64,000 nucleotides of DNA from Chitinophagales bacterium (GCA_016787045.1 JAEUVA010000025.1:1-64000), one strand, 5' to 3'. Numbered from the stretch's first letter, positions 52,062 through 61,072 are shown. Numbers and translations: made by a program. Notes: generated from the letters alone by a model not told the origin.

Positions 52062-52176
52062 GCGGGTTGGCTGAAGTGCGGGATTGGAAAGCACTTCAGT
52101 GTCCGCTTATGACGAATGTATGAAAGAAGCGCAATACTTTACACTAAAGACTTCACCCCGCATTTCGCCAACCCGC
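52062..52176 (+). repeat. Inverted-repeat element, copy 2 (right of the RM operon)
   Basis: Left arm GCGGGTTGGCTGAAGTGCGGG (52062-52082, 21 nt) and right arm spanning 52151-52176 (CTTCACCCCGCATTTCGCC then AACCCGC) are near-perfect inverse complements; a smaller stem CTGAAGTGC / GCACTTCAG lies within. Words shared with copy 1 have identical spacing. Its ends (GCTAACG before, GTTGTGC after) recall integron attC cores, but they do not match well and no integrase is seen. AATTCCTTTGAAAAATAA follows at 52321. No gene in 51733-52849. Confidence 0.75.
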
Positions 52177-52451
52177 TGTTGTGCGTCTGCCCTACCGGTG
52201 TCCACATGATGGCTACACAAAAGAGTTTAAGTCGTCACTTTCTATGCCTGTCTGTGAATGGGGACTGTTGCATATTACGGCTATACTGATTGGGCGGCTT
52301 CCGCTCTCTTTCCGCAACCAAATTCCTTTGAAAAATAAACAGAGGGTTGCGGAATGTGAGCGGAATGCGCTGCTGTATTAGTCCGGCTGTTTGTCTGACG
52401 AGCGATAAGAGTTGTTGTCCGGTCGCAAGAAATTGTTTCATAAGTCTAGGA

Positions 52452-52772
52452 ATTTGCACTGCCGACCAACTTGTCTGCGAAGGCGAACCAGTGATTTGCG
52501 TTTCCCTCCCACTGGTTTGAACAACCGTGCCATGTCATTTGCGATTCCAGCCCACTCGTTTGCAGAGGCGGTCAAGTCGTTTGCGTTTCCGTCCGACTTA
52601 ATTGCAGAGGCGGCTGAACGATTTGCGTTTCCAGACCAAGCGTTTGAACAACCATGTCGTGTCGTTTGCGATTCCGTCCAAGTCGTTTGCAAAGGCGGAC
52701 GATTGAATTGCGTTTCCGACCCACTTAATTGTGTTTCCGTTCAGGTCGTTTGCGTTTCCAACCCGTCTTAAA
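52452..52772 (+). repeat. Tandem 21-bp repeat array 2 (TCGTTTGCGTTTCC type)
   Basis: About 15 degenerate units at a 21-bp period, for example TCGTTTGCGTTTCCGTCCGA, TCGTTTGCAGAGGCGGTCAA and TCGTTTGCGATTCCGTCCAA. More diverged than array 1 but with the same TCGTTT head and orientation. ORFs on either strand (119 and 84 codons) follow from the period and are not taken as genes. Confidence 0.82.
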
Positions 52773-52825
52773 ACCGCACTGGTTTTGTCGGTTTTAACTC
52801 GGTTTTAGAGGTTTCTAAATAATTA

Positions 52826-52845
52826 AGAGCCGCTTATGCGGCTCT
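52826..52845 (-). terminator. Terminator of the PIN toxin-antitoxin operon
   Basis: Perfect 8-bp stem AGAGCCGC-TTAT-GCGGCTCT, 5 bp beyond the antitoxin stop, followed on the - strand by a T-rich stretch (TTAATTATTT). Confidence 0.75.
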
Positions 52846-52849
52846 TTGT

Positions 52850-53002
52850 CTATTTTGTTGTTGGCTTCAATTTCGTTCGTTCAAAATATGCTTTTAACTG
52901 CTCAAAAGTCATTCCTTTAATCTCTTTCGAGATTTTGGTCTTAATATCTCTGAACGTTTTTACCGTGTCAAAGTCCTTTTCAATTTTATTCTTCGTTTTC
53001 AT
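52850..53002 (-). CDS. Small antitoxin-like protein
   Basis: 50 residues, read directly from the sequence: starts MKTKNKIEKDFDTVKTFRDI, contains MTFEQLKAYFERTK and ends PTTK. Its ATG lies 17 bp inside the PIN-domain gene, a coupling typical of toxin-antitoxin pairs. Basic and helical; no named antitoxin family recognised. Toxin-first order is less usual. Confidence 0.7.
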   Translation of the reverse strand: MKTKNKIEKDFDTVKTFRDIKTKISKEIKGMTFEQLKAYFERTKLKPTTK

Positions 53003-53453
53003 AACCGACTATTTCCTTAGGTGAATGAATATTTAATGTTGGATAACCTAAGCGCAAATTTACGGAATTATATCCGCGTATGCGATATACGTTTACAATA
53101 TGCTTAAAGTTCCAACTAACTAGCAAATCAACTTTGCTGATGGTAGCAGTTGCAATATGGATGCAATCGTCTAAACTTGTTTCTCCAACAACTTTTTCCT
53201 CGATATAACTTTGTGCCAATTGAACTGCCTCCGGTGTTACTTCAACTTTCTCTTTGCAGTCATCGCTTAATGAAAGAAAAAATTCTCTCACTCTTTGGGG
53301 CGCATCGTTCAATTCACTTTCGGTTAAACTTGAATAAACACAGATTATCTGACCAAGTTTTACTTTCTCAAACAGGAGAGTTGTTTCTAATTCAAATTCC
53401 GTATCAAAGATGCCACCAATAGTAGATGTGTCGAAGTAGAAGCGTTGTTTCAT
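52986..53453 (-). CDS. PIN-domain putative toxin (VapC-like)
   Basis: 155 residues with the PIN pattern of spaced acids: FYFDTSTIGG near the N-terminus (Asp8), SLTESELND, GETSLDDCIHIATA (Asp pair) and DLLVSWNFKHI near the end. PIN toxins are Mg-dependent RNases cutting tRNA or rRNA. It precedes and overlaps the 50-residue antitoxin gene. The middle of a larger accessory region. Confidence 0.78.
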   Translation of the reverse strand: MKQRFYFDTSTIGGIFDTEFELETTLLFEKVKLGQIICVYSSLTESELNDAPQRVREFFLSLSDDCKEKVEVTPEAVQLAQSYIEEKVVGETSLDDCIHIATATISKVDLLVSWNFKHIVNVYRIRGYNSVNLRLGYPTLNIHSPKEIVGYENEE

Positions 53454-53484
53454 TGGTGGTAAATCTAAATATTCTTTTGCCTAA

Positions 53485-53874
53485 TCAATCTTTGTCAAAC
53501 TCTTCCTTAGAAATTTTCTTACCGTCAAGTGGGTCAGCAGAATACGCAGATTCTTTGATGCTGTATGTAATTGTCAATACTGAATATCCATCACTCCCTA
53601 CATAAACCTGAAAAGGTTTCCCCTTTGAAAACATGGGTTCCTTTCCTTGAATAGTAGCTTTTGTTTTTAAATAAAAATTCCCTGTTGAAGCAAAGTATAT
53701 CGTTTGGTTGGACCAAGGAGATACAGTAACAAACGAATGACGGTGGTTTGAACTTGTCATTACTTTTATTGATAATGTTCGCTGGGAATTGTTTTGAATT
53801 TTCAATTGAGCACTTTGTGAAAAACTTAAAACAGTGCAAAAAATAAATGTGAGTGCAAGCAGTAGTTGTTTCAT
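53485..53874 (-). CDS. Exported hypothetical protein, last gene of the DUF4407 operon
   Basis: 129 residues with a signal peptide (MKQLLLALTFIFCTVLSFSQ). The mature part is beta-rich (KIQNNSQRTLSIKVMTSS; WSNQTIYFASTGNFYLKTKA) and ends in an acidic/basic tail. Not recognised. Its start overlaps the stop of the preceding membrane gene by 4 bp, so it belongs to the seven-gene unit and would be its periplasmic component. Confidence 0.7.
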   Translation of the reverse strand: MKQLLLALTFIFCTVLSFSQSAQLKIQNNSQRTLSIKVMTSSNHRHSFVTVSPWSNQTIYFASTGNFYLKTKATIQGKEPMFSKGKPFQVYVGSDGYSVLTITYSIKESAYSADPLDGKKISKEEFDKD

Positions 53875-54173
53875 TTCTCTTTATTGGGTTTGTGTATAAA
53901 TATTGAACCGATTAGAAGGAGCGCCACTACAACATCCACTAAATTCCAAATATCTCTGCCTAAAGCGATTTTAAAAATTGGTTGAAAGAGAATTGCCAAT
54001 ACTGAGTAAACCCAAACAAGATTCGTCTCGCTTCTATCGTAGGATTTGAATGCAAAAAACACAAAACCACCTGTTGCAACGAAGCGAACAAATTGATAGT
54101 AGCCATAAGGTAAGTGCAAAAGGCAAAGCAGCAATAAGGCAGCGATGATAAGTTTTAATCCTTTTTCAATCAT
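53871..54173 (-). CDS. Small four-helix membrane protein (DUF6804-like)
   Basis: 100 residues, nearly all hydrophobic, with about four membrane segments and a charged tail (HKPNKEK). The words LHLPYGYYQFVRFVATGGFVFFAF and ILFQPIFKIALGRDIW match what I recall of the DUF6804 family; role unknown. Overlaps both neighbours by 4 bp. Confidence 0.65.
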   Translation of the reverse strand: MIEKGLKLIIAALLLLCLLHLPYGYYQFVRFVATGGFVFFAFKSYDRSETNLVWVYSVLAILFQPIFKIALGRDIWNLVDVVVALLLIGSIFIHKPNKEK

Positions 54174-54667
54174 CTGTAAATTGGAGTTTGAGGGTATGGA
54201 ATTATCTTGTCAATTACGTGCGGTAAAATTTCTTTGCTTATGAATAAAGTCAAAAGAAGCAGACCTATGAACAATGTAATAGCTGTAAGTTCATTGTTAG
54301 CTAAAGCAAATGAGAGTTTGGATTTGCCGTAAAAGAGATTGAAAAGAATAAAACTGACTGCATAATTTAAAGCAAATAATGTCATAGCTATCACAACAAA
54401 AACAACATAAAATTCAGATAGCCGAGAAAAAATGTTGTCAGGTGTTGCATTCTCTACAATTCTCCAAAGCGTCATAAACGGAATAACTAAGCCCGACAGG
54501 ATGTAGCCAATTGAAATGAAAATTCCGCTTTTGAAAAGTAAATAGCTGCCCTGCGTATTATCGCTGTTAGTTGTCTTTGCCATTCTGTTTATCAAGGTAT
54601 TTGCTATGAATGCCGACACAGAGGCGGTAAGAAGAAGTGAAATGTAAATTGTAAGTTCTTGTTTCAT
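54170..54667 (-). CDS. Four-helix membrane protein, unknown function
   Basis: 165 residues with four predicted membrane segments (about 6-26, 48-70, 88-112, 130-148). The two-repeat hydrophobic layout (LFKSGIFISIGYILSG and ANNELTAITLFIGLLLL) faintly recalls DUF350, but I do not assign it. It starts 2 bp after the stop of the transglutaminase-like gene. Confidence 0.65.
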   Translation of the reverse strand: MKQELTIYISLLLTASVSAFIANTLINRMAKTTNSDNTQGSYLLFKSGIFISIGYILSGLVIPFMTLWRIVENATPDNIFSRLSEFYVVFVVIAMTLFALNYAVSFILFNLFYGKSKLSFALANNELTAITLFIGLLLLTLFISKEILPHVIDKIIPYPQTPIYR

Positions 54668-54669
54668 GC

Positions 54670-56325
54670 TTATGATATTTGTTTAGATAAAAGATTTGGT
54701 TGCCAATTATCGGTGTTGGATATTTCTACCGGTATTTCTCCAGGTTTCAAATCCGGTGCGGTTGTTTCCCACAAAATATATCTTTTTCCTTGAATTATTT
54801 TAGATGTTCCGGTGTAAGGTAAATTGATGCCGAGCAATGAATGACGATAAACATCGCTGCCAAGCATGGCTACGTCATAATTAAAGTGTGATAATATCGT
54901 GTATAGCAATAAAGTTCTTGTGTCGCAGTCGCCCAAAAGATTAGCAGAAAACTCAACAGGGCTATAAAGACCATATTTAATATACCCCTCGCATTTACCT
55001 CCATTCTTTAAGTATCCTTGAATAAAAGCATCATCATACAACCGTGCATTGCAATCATTATCGAGAATCAGCGTGTATGGAATATCCTGAATGCAGCATA
55101 CTATCATTTCTGCAAACTGCATTTCGTTCAGGTTGTTTTTTGTTTTGATAGAATCAAACACAGAATAAAGCAATGCTAACTTGTCTTGGTCAAAGTTTTT
55201 CAAAGAGTAAACTACTCTATTGTAATCGTATGAATTACTTAAATCATAGGGTAAATTAAGGCGATTGTATTTTGCTTTGGTAAAATCTGATTTCAAAATC
55301 TCCATCCATGCGCCATACTTTTTCCCTTGATAATCATTCCAAGACCGATAATGCGCAATAACTGTATCAGAATACTGTGGGTCAGTTTTTTTACGACTGA
55401 CTTCTTCGGGACTGTTTTCAGCAATTCTTCTCTTTACACTTGGGAAAGGATTATTGAATAGAGAGATAATTCCGAAAACTGCATAGAGTATAAACCCAAT
55501 AGAAAGCAACTGCAAAGCCCATTTAGATAACTTGCTAAGAATGGTTGGCAGTGATGATAGCAAGAAAAAGAACAGCCAAATTCCTACAATTGGCAGCAAT
55601 AGTTTCCACGCAACAGAAATAAGCATGAACGCAATAAATAGCCAGTATAGAATCCCGATTATACCTATTATGAATCCAAATAAATCTGAAAGCCCGAAAC
55701 CAGTTCCGCCACCACTTCTTCCTCTTATGGGTTTTGGGATTCTTTCCCATTTAGACCATTCCCTTTCACCGGTATCTGAGTTTCTTATTATTGTTCTATG
55801 GTAATCATCTTTTACCTCTGTTACTCCAACGGCTGGTATATCATTAATTGGTTCGCTCTCGTTTGTTATTACCAATTCTTCAACAGGAACTTCTTTTTGT
55901 TCCACATCAAAATGCTTGAAGTAGCCACAAATGTTTCCCTCAATTGTGCCAAATAACTTTTCGCCTTCATGAAGTTGGTTGTATAGATGAAAGTCTGAGA
56001 GTTTGGCATCATGCAATTCTATTTTGTAGTGCCTGATAGTTCCATCCGCTTGCTGAACATTACAAACAACAGGAGTTGGAATTTTTGTAAGAAATGGTTC
56101 ATGGCATTTATATTCATCAAACTCGTCACCTTCCTGCCATTTTCTAAAGTGCTCGCTATCGCGTTTTGTTACAATTTCTCCTTCATAAATCTCAAGGTTG
56201 TAATAGTTTTCCCGTTTACCGTCTGACCATTCATTATCAATCAAAGCCCAATACTTGCCCTTGAACCTGCCTTTAAGATAGGTTCTGCGCTCATAAGAAA
56301 CTTCAATAATAACCAACTCAGACAT
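54670..56325 (-). CDS. Membrane protein with C-terminal transglutaminase-like domain
   Basis: 551 residues. The N-terminal ~200 residues are soluble and beta-rich (YLKGRFKGKYWALIDNEW). Gly/Arg-rich linker, then four or so membrane segments (about 213-300). The C-terminal ~240 residues look like a transglutaminase-type cysteine peptidase fold: Cys467 in LLGDCDTRTLLLY, His495 in YRHSLLGI and Glu520 in WETTAP are in the right order. Activity is inferred only. It overlaps the downstream DUF4407-like gene by 8 bp. Likely the enzymatic member of the operon. Confidence 0.68.
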   Translation of the reverse strand: MSELVIIEVSYERRTYLKGRFKGKYWALIDNEWSDGKRENYYNLEIYEGEIVTKRDSEHFRKWQEGDEFDEYKCHEPFLTKIPTPVVCNVQQADGTIRHYKIELHDAKLSDFHLYNQLHEGEKLFGTIEGNICGYFKHFDVEQKEVPVEELVITNESEPINDIPAVGVTEVKDDYHRTIIRNSDTGEREWSKWERIPKPIRGRSGGGTGFGLSDLFGFIIGIIGILYWLFIAFMLISVAWKLLLPIVGIWLFFFLLSSLPTILSKLSKWALQLLSIGFILYAVFGIISLFNNPFPSVKRRIAENSPEEVSRKKTDPQYSDTVIAHYRSWNDYQGKKYGAWMEILKSDFTKAKYNRLNLPYDLSNSYDYNRVVYSLKNFDQDKLALLYSVFDSIKTKNNLNEMQFAEMIVCCIQDIPYTLILDNDCNARLYDDAFIQGYLKNGGKCEGYIKYGLYSPVEFSANLLGDCDTRTLLLYTILSHFNYDVAMLGSDVYRHSLLGINLPYTGTSKIIQGKRYILWETTAPDLKPGEIPVEISNTDNWQPNLLSKQIS

Positions 56326-57310
56326 CGTATAATTCTTCTTTAAGCGATGATTGTTCTAAAAAATCTCTCGCATCCTTTTTTCGGATAGTATTAAAAGGCG
56401 GGTCAGCAAAAACAACTTCAAATTCATAGTTTTTTTGTGTTATCTCAGCAAGCACAACATTCATCCTTTCGTGTTTGTCAGGCGGACGAACTTCTAAATC
56501 CTGAAAAAACTCTTTCCAAAATGCCTTGTATCTTGCTTTAAATGAAGCGTATTCATCCAAAACAATTTGAGTTTCTATTTTTTTCTTCTTCTGGTAGAAC
56601 TCGTTTTGTTCTTCCATTAAATACTTTAAATACACAGGAGCTACGAAAAGCATTATCATCATTATAGTTACAATCCAAGTAAAGATGTATTTTGAGTTAA
56701 GTATTCTTATCTGTTCTATATAGCAATCAGACGAGTAAATTTTTTGTTTTAAAAGTGCTAAGATGTTTGTCTTTTCAATTTGCTTTTTTAATAAAATACT
56801 TTTCACAGAGTTATCACCTAACTGAATCATTCTTTCTAATTCGTTAAAAGATTTTTCATACAAGGAGTTAACCACAGTTTCATTGACCTTATACTCTTTT
56901 GCTTTGTGTAATTCAATATCACTTTTCAAAAATGGACTGAATAACATAAGCTCAAATGGTTTAGATACAATCATTGCAAATACTGCAATAAAGACAACTC
57001 GCAGTGCAATAGAAATCCATCTTGCCCCCCTACTGGAAATATGAGGCAAAAGATTTTTTGAAAGTGTGTAGAGCAACAGAATGTAAATGTTTGCCATCAT
57101 CAGAGCAAAAAATATCCCAATAGCTATATCGAATAATACAAAATCAAAAAAGTGTATGAAAGCACCGGTAACGCTTATAAAACTGATAGCGATAATACAA
57201 GCCACCAAAGCTCCAATTAACACAAAACGATTCTGCGTTTTCTTACTGCATTCACGAATAATACTTCTATCGTCACCGGAAAGAATAAGGAAGAAGTCCT
57301 TAATTGTCAT
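56318..57310 (-). CDS. DUF4407-like membrane protein (short form)
   Basis: 330 residues: paired membrane segments near the N-terminus (about 28-52 and 58-85), a third (about 100-125), a charged helical stretch (about 135-210) and a fourth membrane segment (about 212-232), then a soluble tail. It shares the motif ISKPFELMLFSP / ISKPVEIRMF with the next protein and the same layout, so they are distant paralogues. Overlaps both neighbours (11 and 8 bp). Confidence 0.65.
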   Translation of the reverse strand: MTIKDFFLILSGDDRSIIRECSKKTQNRFVLIGALVACIIAISFISVTGAFIHFFDFVLFDIAIGIFFALMMANIYILLLYTLSKNLLPHISSRGARWISIALRVVFIAVFAMIVSKPFELMLFSPFLKSDIELHKAKEYKVNETVVNSLYEKSFNELERMIQLGDNSVKSILLKKQIEKTNILALLKQKIYSSDCYIEQIRILNSKYIFTWIVTIMMIMLFVAPVYLKYLMEEQNEFYQKKKKIETQIVLDEYASFKARYKAFWKEFFQDLEVRPPDKHERMNVVLAEITQKNYEFEVVFADPPFNTIRKKDARDFLEQSSLKEELYDV

Positions 57311-58550
57311 TTGGCGAAGGTGTTATTGGTTCAACTTGAATAAAACCATCGGGGTTGTCATCAATTTGCTTTTTTAGTTTCTCGCCATACTTACCTACGG
57401 CATACTTTGTTAGTTCCTTTTGTTTTTCGAGCAAAGCGACTTTTTCGTGAATCAGTTTTTCAACTTTCATGTGCGTTACCAAATCCCGCTCTAACCCTTG
57501 TTTGTCTTTGTAGTAGTTGTATTGGATGTATATTCCTTCATCAGCTTTCATCAATTCCTTAATATTTTCTTCCATGTAGTCATAAGGAGTCTTTACAAGC
57601 ATCAGTTTAAAGAATATTGGTGTTAGTTCTATCGTCATAAATAGAAGTGTAATGAATAGTGAAATCCATAATCCGGCAATGTGATGAGCAAGTTTTATTC
57701 TCTCTAGTAGTCCATCTAGACCGCTAGCTACCTGAGCATTTTTTGATAATGCCACTTCTTTCTCAGATAGAATTTCTTTCCTCTTCTTCTCTGCTTCATT
57801 CAGCTTGGCAGCATTAATATTGTCGAATCTGGTTAACTCCGCATTTAAAGCATCCAATTGACCTTTTAATGCTTTAGACAGTGGGCCATTACCTGCTCCG
57901 ATTCCATTTGCTTTTCCCATCAGATTGTCTGTATATGCTTGCTCCGCTACTTTTATCCTCTCAATTAAGTTTTGCCTATCTGATAAGATTTTCCCCAAAT
58001 CACCTTCAACAACTTTTAGTCGTTCTTCAAAATTTGCAGTGGTCCGCTTTTCATATTCCTTTTGAAGTTCTAACTGTTCTTCGTATAATTTAGCGTCTAT
58101 TTCAGTTTTGAACATTCTTATTTCAACCGGCTTTGAAATTGTAAGAGCAATGATTGCTCCCATAACAATACGTGGAATTGCTCCTTTAAATTCTTCCCAT
58201 GTAATAGCTTCGGTTCCGTCTCCCTTGCCTGTGCTTGTAACAATAAATCTGTCAATGTTGAATATCATTAGCCCCCAGACACATCCAAACAACATGGAAG
58301 CCAGTGCCACACCCAAATGAAACTCTGATTCTATTGCTGAACCTCTTGGTTCAAAGATTGTATAAAAGGCATAACCGCCCGCTATGGCTGCCATTACACC
58401 GGTAGCAACTACAATGCCGCCTAAGCACATGTATTTTATTTGGTCAGAGTATGTTGCCCTTTCAAGAATAAAATGGTCAGCGCCTGCGGCTGTCCAAAAG
58501 AATTTCATGATAGGTGATGGTTTGGGGGTAACGTAATATTCTCTTTTCAT
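57300..58550 (-). CDS. DUF4407 membrane protein with coiled coil
   Basis: 416 residues. N-terminal membrane segments (about 35-60 and 80-102, MLFGCVWGLMIFNIDRFIV), a third (about 130-147, ALTISKPVEIRMF), a long coiled coil (about 150-285), another membrane helix (about 290-312) and a charged tail. This is the DUF4407 pattern. Function unknown. Overlaps the first gene of the operon by 4 bp. Confidence 0.75.
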   Translation of the reverse strand: MKREYYVTPKPSPIMKFFWTAAGADHFILERATYSDQIKYMCLGGIVVATGVMAAIAGGYAFYTIFEPRGSAIESEFHLGVALASMLFGCVWGLMIFNIDRFIVTSTGKGDGTEAITWEEFKGAIPRIVMGAIIALTISKPVEIRMFKTEIDAKLYEEQLELQKEYEKRTTANFEERLKVVEGDLGKILSDRQNLIERIKVAEQAYTDNLMGKANGIGAGNGPLSKALKGQLDALNAELTRFDNINAAKLNEAEKKRKEILSEKEVALSKNAQVASGLDGLLERIKLAHHIAGLWISLFITLLFMTIELTPIFFKLMLVKTPYDYMEENIKELMKADEGIYIQYNYYKDKQGLERDLVTHMKVEKLIHEKVALLEKQKELTKYAVGKYGEKLKKQIDDNPDGFIQVEPITPSPNDN

Positions 58551-59080
58551 GGTGTTGATTCTTCTGTTTCGTTAATGAATTGAGGAAATGAAATTGTGAA
58601 GTCAGGAATTGAAACTTTTTGCCCACTTGTGAGTATGGTTGTTTTATTTTCTTTTCGAGTATTAAATGAAAATTCGGAAACCGAAGGTTCAAAGGATAAA
58701 AAAGAGGGAATAGAAATTTTTTCAGTAATAGGTGTTTTGATTTTAATATGCTCATTTTTGATAGGAATTACTACTTCTTTACTTGTGCCAATGCCATAAA
58801 ACACTACCCGAATTTGTTTCCTGTCTTTTTTAATTGTAACAGGAGTGTATTTGTTGGTTGCAGGAACTATTGCATTGTCCTCAATAGATAATTTGTAGCA
58901 GTATTTAGTATTCCAAACAAGTGTGGCTACTTCAGTTGTGAGTAACGGGTCTGTGAGATTAGCATAGTAAACAGTAAGTCGCTTTCGCAGTAACCAACAA
59001 GCCAAACAATAAACCCAAGCTAAGTTTATTGTTATCCATTTGATGATTTGTTCGTATGCACTTTTAATCTTCTGCTTCAC
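58547..59080 (-). CDS. Membrane-anchored hypothetical protein, first gene of the DUF4407 operon
   Basis: 177 residues from a GTG start at 59080; no ATG fits. One hydrophobic segment (about 15-32, ITINLAWVYCLACWLL), then a mostly beta, Thr/Lys-rich domain. Not recognised. All seven genes from here to 53485 run on one strand with 4-11 bp overlaps or a 2-bp gap, so one transcript is expected. Confidence 0.65.
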   Translation of the reverse strand: MKQKIKSAYEQIIKWITINLAWVYCLACWLLRKRLTVYYANLTDPLLTTEVATLVWNTKYCYKLSIEDNAIVPATNKYTPVTIKKDRKQIRVVFYGIGTSKEVVIPIKNEHIKIKTPITEKISIPSFLSFEPSVSEFSFNTRKENKTTILTSGQKVSIPDFTISFPQFINETEESTP

Positions 59081-59600
59081 GTCATCTGTTATTTCGAAAT
59101 GAAAAAGTAAAACTTTTTTGGACTACATAAATATTTTATGGATAAACTTTTTTAATAAGCATTGCTTCGGGCTGTTGGCTGTTCGGCTGTTTGCGCGTTA
59201 GCGCAAAATAAATGGGATGATTCCTTTTCATAAAAAATAGACGAGCATCATCTCTTTTATTTTGCTGAAGGATAGCCGATGGGCTTTGCCCGTGTTTTTG
59301 TATTTGTCCTGTTGTCAAAACCGTCATAAGAGAGTTATGCAAACGCTGAAAAAGGGTTGCGCACAACGCGCGAGTTTGCGCAGTTTAGCTTTCGCACAAC
59401 GCTTTTAGCAATGGGCTTCGCATCCTTGTACTTTTGGTTCTTTTAGTTCAAGCTAAATGCTTTAGCATTCACCAAGTCCATTACATCAAAACAGAACCTC
59501 AGTAAAAGAACAATAACATACCATCACAACCCAACCTATGTTCCCTATGTGCCTATGTGGTTTTTAGTCATTTTTGTTAAAAACCCACCTTTCCCATCCA
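59081..59600. other. Non-coding stretch without convincing gene
   Basis: Contains short inverted words (GTTTGCGCGTTAGCGCAAA near 59189; GGTTGCGCACAACGC near 59355) and no well-supported frame. A 76-codon - strand frame at 59136-59366 lacks any family resemblance or ribosome-binding site and is left out. Confidence 0.5.
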
Positions 59601-59610
59601 AAAACACCCC

Positions 59611-59927
59611 TCGCGCCTCATCCACCATCGCTTCCGCCTCCTCCTTGTCCACTTCCCTGCTCATACACCTTAGCTTCCGCCTCCTCCAAAATCGTTTCCG
59701 CCCAATCCTTCTCGGCTTCCGCCTGCACCAAAGTAATTTCCGTCTGCTCCCCAATAGCTTCCGCCTCCTCCTAAATCATTTCCGCCTTCCCGGCATTTAC
59801 TTCCGCCCGTTCCAAATCAGCTTCCGCCTTTGCCAAAATCGTTTCCGCCTGCTCCATCTTAACTTCCGCCTGCTCCATTTTCATTTCCGCCTCCTCCAAA
59901 ATCGTTTCCGCCTCCTCCCGCATGGCT
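59611..59927 (+). repeat. Tandem 21-bp repeat array 3 (TCGTTTCCGCCTCCTCCAAAA type)
   Basis: About 15 units at a 21-bp period, such as TCGTTTCCGCCTCCTCCAAA and AGCTTCCGCCTCCTCCAAAA, with the same TCGTTT/TTCC head and orientation as arrays 1 and 2. Read on the - strand it gives Glu-Ala-Glu heptads (ETILEEAE) interrupted by one stop and a frame change, so if it ever coded for a coiled coil it no longer does. Confidence 0.85.
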
Positions 59928-60104
59928 TATCCCCACACCCTCAAAGCATCCCGTATCCATCGGGCTCATTTGTCATCCATTTGTCAAAAAAACGGCAACA
60001 ACAATTAAGCAGTACAATAACCCAACACACCCTATCGTTAATCCATCAAAACACACAAGCATGCAACAACTGAACTTTTTTTCTAACCATTAAAATTCAG
60101 TATC

Positions 60105-61055
60105 ATGAAAACCGCATCTTACAAATTCAAACAGGCAGAACTCTACACCATCTGCCGCTTTATCCTGGACACCATTTCTACACCCGAGCTCCTCAGCCGC
60201 TTTGGCTCCTTCAAAGCCAAGTACACCCCGGGCTACATCACCACCCGCCAGGCCGAGGTAGATGCAGCCGAAGACATCCCCGATGAAGAAAACCGCAATG
60301 CCGTACACGAAGTAAAACGCGTACAACTCCTCGCCCTCAACGATAACGCCCTCCGGCTATTCAAACTACTGGAGCGCTACATTGCCGAAGTAGTACCCCC
60401 TGCCGAGCAAAAAGCCAACTTAGAAGCTGCCGGCAGCACCTTTTACAGCGATGCTTCCGATGCCGACTTTGACAGCACCATACAATTGCTCAACAACATG
60501 GTCAACTACACCACCGCTAACCAATCGCTGTTAGAGCAAGGCGGACTAAACATGCCGGCCACCTACTTACCCGCCCTGCAAACCCTCCAAACCGATTATG
60601 AAACCCTGCACGAACAGTACCTCGGCAGCGAAGCCGGAGCATCCGTAGCCACCGAACAAAAAATAACCGCCAACAACAACCTCTTCAACAGCATCGTCCG
60701 CAGCATCAATGCCGATGCACAAGCCCTATTTGTAGCCCCCGATGAAGAAGCCCTGCGTAAACTCTTTACTGTAGAGCATCAGTTGTATCTGGTGCGCGGT
60801 GCCGGAGTGGCGGGCATCCGCTTTGCCGTTAGCGATGCCGCTACCAACCTGCCCATAATGGGCGCCACCGCTGCTATACCCGCACAGGGCTACACCGCCA
60901 CTACCGATGAGCAAGGCCGCGTAATAAAACTGCAATTAGCCGCAGGCAGCTATGTGGTAGAAGTAAGCAAAGCCGGCTACAATACCTACACCGCCACTGT
61001 ACAAGTAGAGGTAGGCACCGTTAAGCGCTTAGATGTTAAGCTCACCGCCCTGTAG
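60105..61055 (+). CDS. Hypothetical protein with C-terminal carboxypeptidase-regulatory-like domain
   Basis: 316 residues, no signal peptide. The N-terminal ~220 residues are helical and not recognised (FKQAELYTICRFILDTISTP). Residues about 235-316 form a beta-sandwich of the carboxypeptidase-regulatory type: GIRFAVSDAATNLPIMGATA, TTDEQGRVIKLQLAAGSYVV and VSKAGYNTYTATVQV. That domain is usually a binding or stability module. Monocistronic, with array 3 upstream and a strong terminator after it. Confidence 0.75.
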   Translation: MKTASYKFKQAELYTICRFILDTISTPELLSRFGSFKAKYTPGYITTRQAEVDAAEDIPDEENRNAVHEVKRVQLLALNDNALRLFKLLERYIAEVVPPAEQKANLEAAGSTFYSDASDADFDSTIQLLNNMVNYTTANQSLLEQGGLNMPATYLPALQTLQTDYETLHEQYLGSEAGASVATEQKITANNNLFNSIVRSINADAQALFVAPDEEALRKLFTVEHQLYLVRGAGVAGIRFAVSDAATNLPIMGATAAIPAQGYTATTDEQGRVIKLQLAAGSYVVEVSKAGYNTYTATVQVEVGTVKRLDVKLTAL

Positions 61056-61072
61056 TTGTTGCTGAAAAACAA

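Noticed and set aside
40160..52176. Integron cassette array with attC sites
   Set aside because: The elements are palindromic and about the right size, but core GTTRRRY/RYYYAAC boxes do not fit well, only two copies are seen and there is no integrase; kept as a generic inverted-repeat element.
52412..52771. 119-codon + frame and 84-codon - frame
   Set aside because: Products of the 21-bp period in array 2.
59136..59366. 76-codon - strand frame
   Set aside because: No recognisable domain or start context; overlaps short inverted words typical of non-coding repeats.
59549..60073. 174-codon + frame with FRLLQNR heptads
   Set aside because: A by-product of array 3; the - strand heptad reading is also broken by a stop and a frame change.
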